From positions 16,001 through 80,000 of the forward strand of contig WNNJ02000885.1 of the NCBI GenBank assembly GCA_012934845.2: 64,000 nt of DNA, written 5' to 3'. Numbering within the stretch: position 1 is the first letter of the stretch; each line of letters starts with the position of its first letter. The position numbers and the translations under genes were made by a program. The notes beneath the pieces are model-generated. The model ran no database searches. It saw only the letters and a list, made by a program, of their open reading frames with translations, and had not been told where the DNA came from. The stretch is from Pomphorhynchus laevis. Its lineage: Eukaryota; Acanthocephala; Palaeacanthocephala; Echinorhynchida; Pomphorhynchidae. This document shows, piece after piece, positions 11,251 to 20,189 of this stretch.

Positions 11251-11639
11251 ATGCAATTGAACGCCTACACTACAAAGACAAAGTTATTCATTTTGCTTGC
11301 ACATTATTATTTTTATTAAATAGTTTTAATTTATAAAGTTGATTCACTAAATCTATCAGTTAATTATATTGATGTATTGAACGTCATTATTTTCAAAATA
11401 AAGGCATCTGAATACATTAAATACAGTAATTTAAAACACACGTTTATAAATATAAGATTACAGAGCTTACTTATTTTATATTATATAAATCAAAAATAAA
11501 GATAAATAATTATAAATAATAAATAAGATTTTATACAATTTATGTTTATAAAATGATATAATTTATAATTAAAATAAAAAATAAAACTCAAATTTTATGT
11601 GCTCAATAATACACATTATACGATGTATCAGAATAAAGA
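11251..11639. other. LINE 3' flank and AT-rich sequence
   Basis: Contains the likely 3' UTR of LINE copy B and AT-rich DNA. There is no open frame and no clear poly(A) or simple-repeat tail. Confidence 0.4.
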
Positions 11640-11800
11640 ATAGAGGCAATTAATAGGAACTGCTATGTTATCAGTTTTCGATACCTATTCCTAGACCCAA
11701 CATCTATTACTTTACCCAGCATAGTAGCAGTGTCAAGTACGCGCTAATTACTTATTTCCTCTGATGAAATTTGATTTTCTAGTATCTCGGCCCCTATTAA
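11640..11800 (-). repeat. Folded PLE-1 3' element, copy without PLE coding sequence
   Basis: Read on the minus strand: TTTCATCAGAGGAAAT, a weakened hairpin 1, CTGCTACTATG, then ATCGAAAAC, CTGATAACATAGCAG and TTCC. This is the same order of blocks as at 4958. No PLE ORF adjoins it, so the element may move or persist alone. Confidence 0.65.
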
Positions 11801-11804
11801 TATC

Positions 11805-12131
11805 TATTTGACGAGATTAATCGATTAATCGATTAATCTCTATTTAACGAGATTAATCTATTAATCTCTATTTAACGAGATTAATCTATTAATCTCTATT
11901 TAACGAGATTAATCTATTAATCTCTATTTAACGAGATTAATCTATTAATGTCTATTTAACGAGATTAATCTATTAATCTCTATTTAACGAGATTAATCTA
12001 TTAATCTCTATTTAACGAGATTAATCTATTAATCTCTATTTAACGAGATTAATCTATTAATGTCTATTTAACGAGATTAATCTATTAATTTCTATTTAAC
12101 GAGATTAATCTATTAATCTCTATTTAACGAG
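11805..12131. repeat. 28-bp palindromic tandem array
   Basis: About twelve head-to-tail copies of a 28-bp unit; spacing checked at 11849 and 11877. Each unit contains GAGATTAATCTATTAATCTC, a 9-bp inverted repeat around a 2-base centre, joined by TATTTAAC. Copies differ by single bases (for example TCTATT versus TGTCTATT). The array starts right beside the folded PLE-1 element. Confidence 0.9.
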
Positions 12132-12133
12132 AT

Positions 12134-12161
12134 TAATCGCATTTATCAATAAATGCGATTA
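12134..12161. repeat. Hairpin at end of the 28-bp array
   Basis: TAATCGCATTTA (12134-12145) is complementary to TAAATGCGATTA (12150-12161), with a 4-base loop. It caps the tandem array. Confidence 0.75.
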
Positions 12162-12400
12162 GTTTTATTAATTAGTTTAAATTATTGTAATTGATTAACT
12201 TGTTATCAGCATTTGTTTTATGCGTCGATACAACACTACATTTTCGATAATCGTAATGCCCAAAATGCTGTCTCTAAACGTGTATGATTGACCTAGTTCA
12301 CGGACAATATTATAATTTATATTTTTTATCGAAGTGATTAAATTGAGAATGAGATAATGAATCTTCTTGAAAATTTAAAACAGAATTGCCTTTTGTCGCA

Positions 12401-13315
12401 ATGCGTAATCCTCTGCAAGCATTAGAAAACATAGGCCACGTGAGTTGTAAGATCCGTAATAACGATGATGATATCATCAGGAGAGCGACAACTGATGAAA
12501 TACGGCACTCCATTGAAAGCGATGCTGCATCTTCAGACCACACCAGTTCTCCTGTAAGAAATGGACTTGCCATAGGCTATTTTGAAAATGGTTATTTTAT
12601 CCTACCTAATGATTGCAACGATGACCAGCAAACATTAAGCAATGGGCAGTTGTTGAATGAAGATCAATTTGTCAATGCTGAGAATGTATCTCCTACCTCA
12701 GTATTGCAAAACAACGATGACCGCCCAGTGAGTATTCCGCTAACTGTTAACCAGATATTTAAACGAACTTTGTCTTTCAAAAATCTAATTATTGGCGATG
12801 AGTGTTTAGGAATAATAAATCCTGTTCTCCTTGACCCCGATCGGGAAACATACGTGAAAACAATCGGTAATGCACGAATTCAAAATGTTTTACAATTTGT
12901 ATTGACAACTAGATTTATAAATGTTCGCAATGTCATTTTTCACGTCGGCAGTAACGATATTAACAAAGATTTTCTTAGTGTCTGTGATGTTGCCAAACGA
13001 ATCCAACTTATGATTCATTGTTCAGCACACTTTAGTCCGCACAGCATGGTTTATTACTCCTTGCCTTTACCGGTTTTCGATGAAGAAACAAGTCGATTAC
13101 GTACGTCATTGCTCCATATGGAACTAATAAAATTATGTAAACCCCTTAGCAATGTAGCATTACTGAAACATTCGAATATAATAAGACAGAACGGAAAATG
13201 TGCATTCGATAAGGGTCCAAAGTTCACAAATAATCCTGCAGATAATCTTTTTATTCGAAATTTACGATCGATTCTCGGTATCGAAGATAATCATCAAGTA
13301 TTTCTCGATATTTAA
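12401..13315 (+). CDS. SGNH-hydrolase-like protein, catalytic residues not conserved
   Basis: An ORF of 304 codons with ATG at 12401; an in-frame stop at 12368 limits the start. After an acidic, low-complexity N-terminal third (about residues 1-110) comes an alpha/beta domain. It has LIIGDECLG (block I, normally GDS), then NVIFHVGSNDINK (block III GxND), and ends LRSILGIEDN. The nucleophile serine position reads Glu/Cys, and the usual C-terminal D..H is replaced by NPADNLF. If it is an SGNH fold it is therefore probably inactive. The intact length, in a decayed TE-rich intron of TRAPPC8 on the opposite strand, suggests a young insertion or a nested gene. SGNH/esterase domains also occur as ORF1 of some LINEs, but no RT follows here. 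Function unknown. Confidence 0.55.
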   Translation: MRNPLQALENIGHVSCKIRNNDDDIIRRATTDEIRHSIESDAASSDHTSSPVRNGLAIGYFENGYFILPNDCNDDQQTLSNGQLLNEDQFVNAENVSPTSVLQNNDDRPVSIPLTVNQIFKRTLSFKNLIIGDECLGIINPVLLDPDRETYVKTIGNARIQNVLQFVLTTRFINVRNVIFHVGSNDINKDFLSVCDVAKRIQLMIHCSAHFSPHSMVYYSLPLPVFDEETSRLRTSLLHMELIKLCKPLSNVALLKHSNIIRQNGKCAFDKGPKFTNNPADNLFIRNLRSILGIEDNHQVFLDI

Positions 13316-13436
13316 AAATAATCGTTTCATGTTCCGTATAAACTATTTGTTATTTGCAAATAATTCTTCTTTACAAATTTATTAATGGCTATTGTTTCTG
13401 ATAGAAAATTAATAATTAACGAATTTTTAGAACTGG

Positions 13437-13595
13437 ATCAAAAAAGAAGGAAAATTTTATTTGATATTTCGCTAACCTATTTAGTTAGCATATTCAGAAA
13501 ATTACTAATTTAATGAAGTAATTTTCTGAAGATGCTAACAGAGGTTACGGAAATATCAATAAATCTCTTTTCTTTGATACAGCTCCAAATTTATT
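13437..13595. repeat. Inverted dimer of the CTGAAGAT-stem-GAAA repeat, copy 1
   Basis: The left arm (about 13437-13507) is the reverse complement of the right arm (about 13525-13595) with scattered mismatches. The right arm reads CTGAAGATGCTAAC, GGTTACGGAAATATCAA, then CTTTTCTTTGATACAGCTCC. The whole block, with the coding-looking bases before it, is repeated at 13986-14140. Confidence 0.75.
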
Positions 13596-13601
13596 CGTGA
13601 T

Positions 13602-13985
13602 GTGTTCAACTGGAACGCTGGTGTCGATACTGCCGCTGACCAGTTTAACTCTTTGGTCGAATACGGGTCTACTGTTGATTTTAAAACATGTCAGCAGTCT
13701 CAACTGATCAGTAATAAAATTAGCATTCCCCGTGCTACCAATACCTTCCCCGTTGACGGCGACCTCATCAGTCTTGTAGTAAAACAGACACTGACTTCTT
13801 CAAGGAGTGACGTCATAGTCGGAAAACGTGGATCCATTGAAAAGCCATATTTGTTTAGAAAGCTTCTAGGTCGACTTCAACAAGAAGTGAAGTACTTGGA
13901 CCGTCAACAACGAATTAAATTATCAAAGTCAGATGTGAATGAAGTTGCCACATTTTGCAATAATACATTAATACATTTCGAATTT
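13602..13985 (+). CDS. Unidentified ORF fragment between two copies of the inverted dimer
   Basis: An open frame of about 128 codons (running on into the repeat to 14075). It contains VFNWNAGVDTAADQFNSLVE and a basic C-terminal helix (KLLGRLQQEVKYLDRQQRIK). Composition is coding-like, not simple AT drift. It is framed by two near-identical 155-165 bp blocks. It may once have been joined to the SGNH-like ORF ending 290 bp upstream. I do not recognise the family. Confidence 0.4.
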
Positions 13986-14140
13986 TTAGAACTGGATCAA
14001 AAAAGAAGGAACATTTTATTTGATATTTCGCTAACCTATTTAGTTAGCATATTCAGAAAATTACTAATTTTCTGAAGATGCTAACAGAGGTTACGGAAAT
14101 ATCAATAAATCTCTTTTCTTTGATACAGCTCCAATAATTA
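13986..14140. repeat. Inverted dimer of the CTGAAGAT-stem-GAAA repeat, copy 2
   Basis: Nearly identical to 13437-13595, including the GAACTGGATCAAAAAAGAAG lead-in. It lacks about 9 bases (aatgaagta) between the two arms. It forms a direct repeat flanking the ORF at 13602. Confidence 0.8.
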
Positions 14141-14224
14141 TTTGAAATTCCTTGTATTTAAATGCAAACAATTAAACTAAAAACTACGAATCCCAACGTG
14201 AAACTTGTTTAAAAATCTTTAAAA

Positions 14225-14345
14225 AATCGTTGTAATTTTCTGAAGATGTTAACAGAAGTTAGCGAAATATCAAATAAAAAATTTCCTCTTTTCTTTGATC
14301 CAGCTCCAATCATTCTTTATCAATAATGAATTATTATCAACTATT
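14225..14345 (+). repeat. Single CTGAAGAT-stem-GAAA repeat
   Basis: CTGAAGATGTTAACAGAAG, TTAGCGAAATATCAA, TTTCTTTGATCCAGCTCC and the tail CCAATCATTCTTTATCAATA are in the same order as the copy at 18985-19095. Stem II here is (G)TTAAC/GTTAG(C), compared with GCTAAC/GTTAGC in other copies. Confidence 0.75.
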
Positions 14346-14755
14346 TACAATTATTAATATTAATATTAATATTAACATTTGTCCGTTGTTGCTTAGTTCG
14401 GGATTCACTAAATTATTGAATACGCAGACTTATTAAATGTAGTTGCTGTGATAATAATATGAAATTTTAAACAACTTATATTTATATAACAATAAAAATT
14501 AATAATATCAAGGAAAATAATAATAAGACTTATAAATATAAGATTATATATTTATAAGAAGATTTAATTTTATTAGATTTAAAATAATTTATATCAATAA
14601 TTTTAAATAAAAGTCAATTGTTATGAATTGACTAATAAATAACAGACAATGGAGTAGAAAAAGGATTAGAGGTAAGGATTATAAATATTAACGATTAGAA
14701 ATAAAATCAAGCAGAAAATAGTAAAAAATACAAATCAACAAATTATCAAAATCGA
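14346..14755. other. AT-rich spacer
   Basis: Mostly AATATT runs. Around 14628-14655 is the inverse of the TTAGTCAATTCATAA segment that follows the folded PLE-1 element. A short PLE-1-like AATCAAGCAGAAAATAGTA lies at about 14706. No gene seen. Confidence 0.4.
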
Positions 14756-14759
14756 AAGG

Positions 14760-15200
14760 GCAAGACGCATGAGGTAGAAAATTTATTGAATTTTCAATTC
14801 CAGTTTGGAATCATCATCAGAAATCTGAAACAAGTAAAATGTTAAGGATATAAAAAGAAAACACGTAAAAACAAAAATGCACATTAGATATGTCCTCACG
14901 TTGTGCTGCCAGGTCTACGCATGTGTTAGCAAACTTTACAAAGAACTCAATCCCGATTTAGAATTAAACGGTAGCCATCATTCTCATTTAAGCCCGGGTT
15001 CAATTCTTCAATCCAGAGTGACTTGCATATTCGCCTTTCAAATTTTATTTGGACAGAATAGATAACTTCAACATTATCAAAATCAATATTGTGTCTTGTA
15101 CTTAAGGAATGCTGAGCCACAGCTGAGTGGGCAGTAGTGCGTAGGGCTGAGCGATGCTCAGTAGAAAAGAGCATCGCTAAGCTCTTTTCCATCTATTGGT
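14760..15200 (-). mobile_element. PLE-2 C-terminus (minus strand)
   Basis: The minus strand encodes AQHSLSTRHNIDFDNVEVI, then KFERRICKSLWIEEL and PGLNENDGYRL. This is the conserved end of Penelope-like proteins after the GIY-YIG core (H...H..D..N..I......R...E...I). The frame stops near 14947, and a hammerhead-like motif follows at 14791-14820. The copy is 5'-truncated, and its upstream end merges into a cluster of hairpins at 15150-15219. Confidence 0.75.
14791..14820 (-). ncRNA. Hammerhead-like motif at PLE-2 tail (minus strand)
   Basis: On the minus strand: CTGATGA, TG, a 6-bp stem ATTCCA/TGGAAT with a 3-nt loop, then TGAAA. It has the same layout as 6022-6048 with different stem bases, 125 bases after the end of a PLE-2 ORF. 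Stem III and a cleavage-site triplet are not clear. Confidence 0.5.
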
Positions 15201-15219
15201 TTTCCAAATAGATGGAAAA
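15150..15219. repeat. Cluster of three overlapping hairpins
   Basis: AGCGATGCTC (15150-15159) pairs with GAGCATCGCT (15169-15178). GAAAAGAGC (15164-15172) pairs with GCTCTTTTC (15181-15189). TTTTCCATCTATT (15185-15197) pairs with AATAGATGGAAAA (15207-15219). The stems overlap, as if synthesis had snapped back repeatedly. Confidence 0.8.
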
Positions 15220-15519
15220 CCGTTAAACCTTTAACTTATACATTTACAAAACTATTTAAAATGATTATATTATGTAATTCGTGGAGCACACAGGCACCTA
15301 GCCCATTAGGTGCTAGGCGTCTGTGATAGACGCATGTAAAATCAATTCTTTCAGATTTACAAAGTTGTATTTCAGATTTATCAAGTGTCACCAATTACTG
15401 CTTTATTCATTATACTTTATTCATTATGTAGAATATTATTATCATTTTAATGTCGTAAAAAAAGTAAATATCTTGAACGAGTCACAGAAGTCGAACGGGT
15501 ATCCTTCATTCCTGCCATA

Positions 15520-15745
15520 TTTCAAACTCTGGTGGCGCTGGCGAACAAACTGAGAGTCTCCTAAAACGGATTGCAAGACTTAAGTCAGAGAAAAGAGAGA
15601 CAAGATATTCAGACGTTATTTCAACATTGCGTTCAAGAATAGGCATCCGTCTTGCAAGAATGGTATCAAGATGCATTAGAGGATCAAGATCTGCCTTTCA
15701 TTGCCCGAAAAGAATTTCATCAAGTCCGCTCGCCATCGTACAATG
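15520..15745 (+). pseudogene. Unidentified ORF remnant, basic C-terminus
   Basis: A frame open for about 75 codons ends at TGA near 15745. It reads SNSGGAGEQTESLLKRIARL and later SRIGIRLARMVSRCIRGSRS, arginine-rich and coding-like. Tails of this kind occur in some transposon polyproteins, but I cannot name the family. A second short coding-like stretch (KAFAIEGAIAHMLSCEATII, about 15898-16030) follows; the two may be pieces of one element. Confidence 0.3.
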
Positions 15746-16246
15746 ACTGTATTTTATCTAATTGAGTCTAGCCCTGTGTAACAGATTGTTTTTTTACGCT
15801 GATTATTTCTTTTTCTTTTCTTTTCTTTCTTTCTTGTAATAAATAATTGTCCCAAAAAAATTAAAAAAATTATTATTATATTATTTAGCATTTGCGCTAA
15901 AGCTTTTGCTATTGAAGGAGCGATAGCACACATGCTGTCCTGTGAAGCCACTATTATTACAAATCGTACTGGATCAAGTACTGGCAAAATTGTGCAGCTA
16001 CAGGGCCACACTGATGATATCATTCTACAGTGATGAGTAGATTAAAGGCGAAACGCCCTATCATGGGCTAGGCGTCTAAGGTAGGCGCATTCCGGGTTAA
16101 GTTCCCAACGATGGTTGTAAAACAGCATTACATGTTAAAACTTTCCTGTTCGTGCATAATACTAAAAAAGTGAAGTCAATTCTTTCAGATTTAAAACGTC
16201 GTATTTTATAATAATATTTATTTTTAACAATACTATAAATGTACAA

Positions 16247-16274
16247 CAACACGGAACAGCTATGTTCCGTGTTG
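16247..16274. repeat. Perfect 12-bp hairpin
   Basis: CAACACGGAACA (16247-16258) and TGTTCCGTGTTG (16263-16274) are perfectly complementary around a 4-base loop. The hairpin sits about 25 bases before the PLE-1 fragment at 16300. Confidence 0.85.
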
Positions 16275-16299
16275 AGCGGCACCAATTGCTGCGGTTTTA

Positions 16300-16715
16300 T
16301 AATGGATAAAGAAGGTACAAAGGTTGAGTCAGATAATAAAACTATACCTATATTATATTGGAATCCAAAATTACATAAAAATCCAATAAAACCTAGGTTC
16401 ATATGTAGTGCGTTTAAATGTACATTAAAACCACTTTCTGTCTATATGAATAAAATACTTAAAGTAATTAAAGCACACTTTAAAAAATATTGCAAGGTAA
16501 TCGAAATTAATACTGGTATAAAACACTATTTCAGTATTAATTCTGCAAAAGAATTTTTAGAACAGACAAATAACGCCTTATCTGACAAAAAACGTCTTAT
16601 CATTTATAACGCCTATCTGGCAAAAATTAAACCATCAAGTAAATATAAATATATGGATAAAATTGAATCTATAGAAGCATTCACTGTTCTGATAAATCAA
16701 AATTATTTAAAATAA
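16300..16715 (+). mobile_element. PLE-1 fragment, central region
   Basis: It carries KVESDNKTIPILYWNPKLHK, the NPIKPRFICSAFKCTLKPLS block and KHYFSINSAKEFLEQT, all in one frame. It then jumps to the KIKPSSKYKYMDKIE segment. The internal jump removes the STLYTNL palm region. Both ends are truncated, and the copy is broken. Confidence 0.85.
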
Positions 16716-17034
16716 TAAAATTATTTATAATTAAATTGCTTAAATTATTCATATTTAAATAATTGTATTCATAATTGAATACATAAATATATCCGTATGT
16801 TCAGCGCGAAAACATACACTGATTTAGCGGCATACATAATTACTGTTGTTTGTATTTTAGAATAGTATTTATATATGAATTACCACAATTCTTCGATTAT
16901 TTAAGTGCTAACACGTTAAAAGATTAAAAGTTAAAAGATCAATAGTTAACTATAGTTAATTAACTATTACTTAATAGTTAATTCTATTTAACTATTAAAT
17001 ATTTAAACTATTATTAACTATATAAACATTAAAT

Positions 17035-17145
17035 AATGAAATTTTAAGAATTGCCAAATACATGCTAATGACGTATTTCTTCTGAATTGCCATAAGAATT
17101 GCCATGATATGTAATGATATTGGCTTTCTTCAAAATCAAAAGCGA
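17035..17145 (+). mobile_element. PLE-1 scrap with an embedded piece of the folded 3' element
   Basis: PLE-1 thumb sequence (ACATTAAATAATGAAATTTT AAGAATTGC...) is interrupted at about 17052 by CAAATACATGCTAATGACG TATTTCTTCTGA, which is hairpin 1 of the folded element in reverse. It resumes at GATATGTAATGATATTGGCT. The folded piece is therefore nested within, or recombined into, PLE coding sequence. Confidence 0.6.
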
Positions 17146-17292
17146 AAATAAACCGCAAGAACTCTGCTCAATTGCGATAATGGACTCATAGTACTTTGGT
17201 ATCTTCATAAGCTCGGGTAGATGAACGCTGACGAAATTAACTTTAATTGAAAGCATGACATGTTAAAATGACATGAAAACATGTCATTAAAA

Positions 17293-17324
17293 TGTTTTCA
17301 TGTTTTCATGAAAACATGAAAACA
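17293..17324. repeat. Perfect 32-bp palindrome without loop
   Basis: TGTTTTCATGTTTTCA followed by TGAAAACATGAAAACA is self-complementary over all 32 bases. Further TTTTCATG/CATGAAAA units surround it (17250-17350), so the region could fold in several registers. Confidence 0.9.
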
Positions 17325-17359
17325 TGACAAGTTTTCATGACATTGAAAGCATGATTATT

Positions 17360-18030
17360 AAACAATCCGACGTAAATGTACGTGAGCTCAATCCGATAAC
17401 TAAATGAACATTTACATACAATCGCAGTCAGTATTTCAGTTTGATGTGTAGTTGTTTCTTATTCAAAATCAAGATAAACGGGAATTCAACTCAGCTGTGG
17501 TTCAATACCTACGCAGTTCAGACATTAATAAGTTTTGATGTCATCTATCACGAATCTCGTTGTGTCTTATTGTTATGACAGCTCCTCTTATACATGATAT
17601 GGCGTGAATCGTAGCCAAGTTCTCACCACATACATAGTTTCCAGATATTTTTGACAGAGTTCAGTCATATATAGCTGGCAAGTCATCTTGAAATTCGTTA
17701 TTCGTTCTATGTCATTCTAATAATTGCAAGGGACAACTTGTCAGACAATTTGATGACACATTTATGATGGTGTACTGAAATAATCGATCGAAATATTTGA
17801 TAAATCTATTATCTTCATATTTGTTTCCAAGGTCTTTTGTTCGCTGTGTCTGATCAAAATATTTGACTGCTAATTTTCGTCTTTAGATCTGCTCAAATTG
17901 TACTAAAACGTATTAAAGAACATTTACAACAGTTTGTATTGATGTTCAGTCTAGTTGATAGATCTCGTATTCTTAAGCCGCACTAGAGGAAGGTATATAA
18001 AATATATTTTAAAATGTTTTACATTTTAAT
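17360..18030. other. Intron sequence without recognised genes
   Basis: Moderately AT-rich and degenerate. No frame longer than about 60 codons and no match to the LINE or PLE families could be recognised by eye. Confidence 0.4.
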
Positions 18031-18033
18031 CTT

Positions 18034-18174
18034 TAAATATCCAGAAACAATCAGGTATGGTTGAACGACAACAAAAATTATTTTGATATTTCGCTAGCGA
18101 AATAATTTCCATAGCGAAATATCAAAATAATTTTTGTTGTTGTTCTACTATACCTGATTGTTTCTGAATATTTA
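18034..18174. repeat. Fold-back with 63-nt arms
   Basis: 18034-18096 and 18112-18174 are inverted copies with only about 4 mismatches in 63 positions, around a 15-base loop. The inner ends read TTTTGATATTTCGCTA and TAGCGAAATATCAAAA, the same words as the CTGAAGAT-stem-GAAA repeat. It could be expressed as a long hairpin RNA or represent a snap-back copy. Confidence 0.85.
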
Positions 18175-18180
18175 AAAATT

Positions 18181-18790
18181 AAAAATACATATCAGGATGG
18201 ATTTATTTTAAATTTACTAATTATTTCTATTAGTTATCGCTTTTATGAGCGTCTGAAAAACCTCGTCGTATAGTTGTGGAAACAATGTTGAATCGTATAT
18301 CACTGCCTTTTAAATATGGAGTCATTTGAATTGAGAGCTGTAAACCAAACACTACAGTATGTAGAATGTTTGTTCTACCTTCGATACTTCTATAAGTTTT
18401 AATATTTTTATTTATAATTAACACAAAAAAATACGTAAACTTAGTTAACTGTTAAATAGCAACGAACACAGCAAATATAATCCTACGTCCCGTCATTATT
18501 ATTTATTATGAGTGTTTTTATAATTATAATTTGAAACTTGAAATTATATTAATATGAATTAATAAATTAATTCATATTAATTTATTGAAAAAATAATATG
18601 AATTTATATTGAAATTATATGCTGAATGTAATAGAAATATAAACTTATGAGCACCAATTGCATCACAATAGCAATTTGAAGTCAGACTAAATTAAGTTTA
18701 ACTAAAGAGATTGTCAATTATAAATTGTGGATAAAACAGATAGTCACATGTGCAACACCTACATTTTAAAGAATTATTAGCGCCAGATAA
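18181..18790. other. AT-rich intron sequence
   Basis: No convincing gene. A copy of the dispersed ACGTAAACTTAG-TTAACTG motif (variant) lies at about 18432. ATTAATATGAATTAATAAATT inverted runs occur near 18550. Confidence 0.35.
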
Positions 18791-18794
18791 GATA

Positions 18795-19095
18795 AATTGA
18801 TTTTATTGATATTTCGCTAACTTCTGTTAGCATCTTCAGAAAATTACATAAAGAAATTACTATTGTAATTTTATATTGTAAAATAATTTTTGTATAATTA
18901 TTATACAAATAATATATACTTTAATGTATACTTTTTATACGTAAAAAGTATTTTATATTGTTATTGCTATTTCTAATTACTATTGTAATTTTGTGAAGAT
19001 GCTAACATAAATTAGCGAAATATCAATTAAAAAAATCCCTTTTTCTTTAATCCAGCTCCAATAATTCTTTATCAATAATTGATCATTATCAACTA
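18795..19095. repeat. Inverted pair of CTGAAGAT-stem-GAAA repeats, long spacer
   Basis: 18797-18845 carries the motif in reverse (GATATTTCGCTAACTTCTG, TTAGCATCTTCAGAAAATTAC). 18985-19095 carries it forward (GTGAAGATGCTAAC, AATTAGCGAAATATCAA, CTTTAATCCAGCTCCAATAA). They are separated by about 140 bp of AT-rich DNA with its own small inverted repeats. The reverse-then-forward order is the same as at 13437 and 13986. Confidence 0.7.
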
Positions 19096-19226
19096 TTCAA
19101 AACTTACTTTTTTAGTTGATAGCAAAATCGAACCAGATTTTCTGAATTATTAGTAACTTCGAGTTGAATAGGAATTAAACATAACCTTCGTAAAAATAAT
19201 TAGTTGCCACCAATAGAGAAACTTAC

Positions 19227-19453
19227 GATTGCTTGCTAAAATCATGTGTGATCAGCACAGGCACATCAACGGAAATGGTGCACGGTAAGGACTTATGTGT
19301 GATGTCGTTCAAAATGGATTTATTCGCTACAAATGTAAAATTGTGTAAAAAAGTCTTTAGTTTTAAACTTAATGCACCGAAATTTTGATAATTGTCATTG
19401 TTAAGATTTGATACAAGAATGCACAATAGCTCTGCTCCTTGGAAGATAATTAG
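19227..19453 (-). CDS. TRAPPC8: TRAPPC8 penultimate exon
   Basis: The acceptor is TTGTACAG|CTA and the donor is ATC|GTAAGT. The exon is 75 codons plus two bases (TC) that are completed by the T opening the last exon. It reads LIIFQGAELLCILVSNLNND at the start and THKSLPCTISVDVPVLITHD near the end, matching the SLC.VPV beta strand before the final TRAPPC8 sandwich. The intron that follows is 16.4 kb and holds most of the left third of the window. Confidence 0.75.
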
Positions 19454-19599
19454 CTGTACAAATAATGAAAATTACATGTTACTTAATTTTGAATTAATAT
19501 ACAATGTGATGTATCAGTTAAAGTAAATCATTGATTTAAAAATTTTAATTCTTGAAAAAAAAAGTTTTGAAGATGAATAGTAAATAATATACTCTGGGT

Positions 19600-19765
19600 T
19601 AGAAAAATATATAACACTAGATAATCAAATTTCATCAGAGGAATTATGTCGTTAGCGCGTATTTGGCCTCGCTGTTATTTTGTGTCGAGAAATAGGCTCT
19701 TATTCATGATAACATAGAAGTTCCCCCGTATGATATCTAAAATCATACGGAGGAACTCATAAAAT
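19600..19765 (+). repeat. Folded PLE-1 3' element, copy 2
   Basis: AATTTCATCAGAGGAAT, GCGCGTATTTGGCCTCGCTG, then AATAGGCTC, ATGATAACATAGAAG and TTCCCCCGTATGAT. Hairpin 2 survives partly as GGCCTC/GGCTC. No PLE coding sequence lies directly upstream, but a PLE-1 C-terminus follows at 19790. Confidence 0.65.
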
Positions 19766-19789
19766 CATCTGTTTCTTCAAAATCATTTA

Positions 19790-19925
19790 TAGATACATAT
19801 TTTAAACTAGGTTACTATAAAAATAACATCAAGCAGAAAATAGTAAAATATATAAATCAACACAATAATATAAAGAATAAATTTAAACTCTTGAAGTGGC
19901 AAATTTTTATGGATGGATAAAAAAT
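19790..19925 (+). mobile_element. PLE-1 C-terminal scrap
   Basis: Encodes the family end (TYFKLGYYKNNIKQKIVKYI, NQHNNIKNKFKLL...) and is close to 4790-4922 base for base. It is followed by the folded 3' element in the same spacing as at 4922-4958. Confidence 0.8.
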
Positions 19926-19954
19926 AATATACTTTGCATTAGAATAAGATACTA

Positions 19955-20100
19955 GATAGTTTTATCAGAGGAAATACATCATTAGCATGTATTTGGCCCC
20001 GCTGCTATGTTGGGTAGAAGAGTTAAGGGCCGAAACCTGATAGCATAGCAGTTCCTTCTGATGACCTCTAATACTTATCCTGATACAACGTTTGTTGTTT
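19955..20100 (+). repeat. Folded PLE-1 3' element, copy 3
   Basis: Almost identical to 4958-5100, including GGCCCC...GGGCC, CGAAACCTGATAGCATAGCA and TTCCTTCTGATGACCTCTAA. The downstream TTAGTCAATTCATC segment is also conserved, so the repeated unit extends at least 50 bases beyond the fold. Confidence 0.8.
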
Positions 20101-20189
20101 ATTAGTCAATTCATCAAAGTTACTTTTATTTTAAATTTCAGTTTTAAATTTTAAATATCAATTTTATATAATTTTATATATTATCTATC

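Noticed and set aside
11805-12131. CRISPR array
   Set aside because: Units are contiguous with no unique spacers, and the setting is an animal intron.
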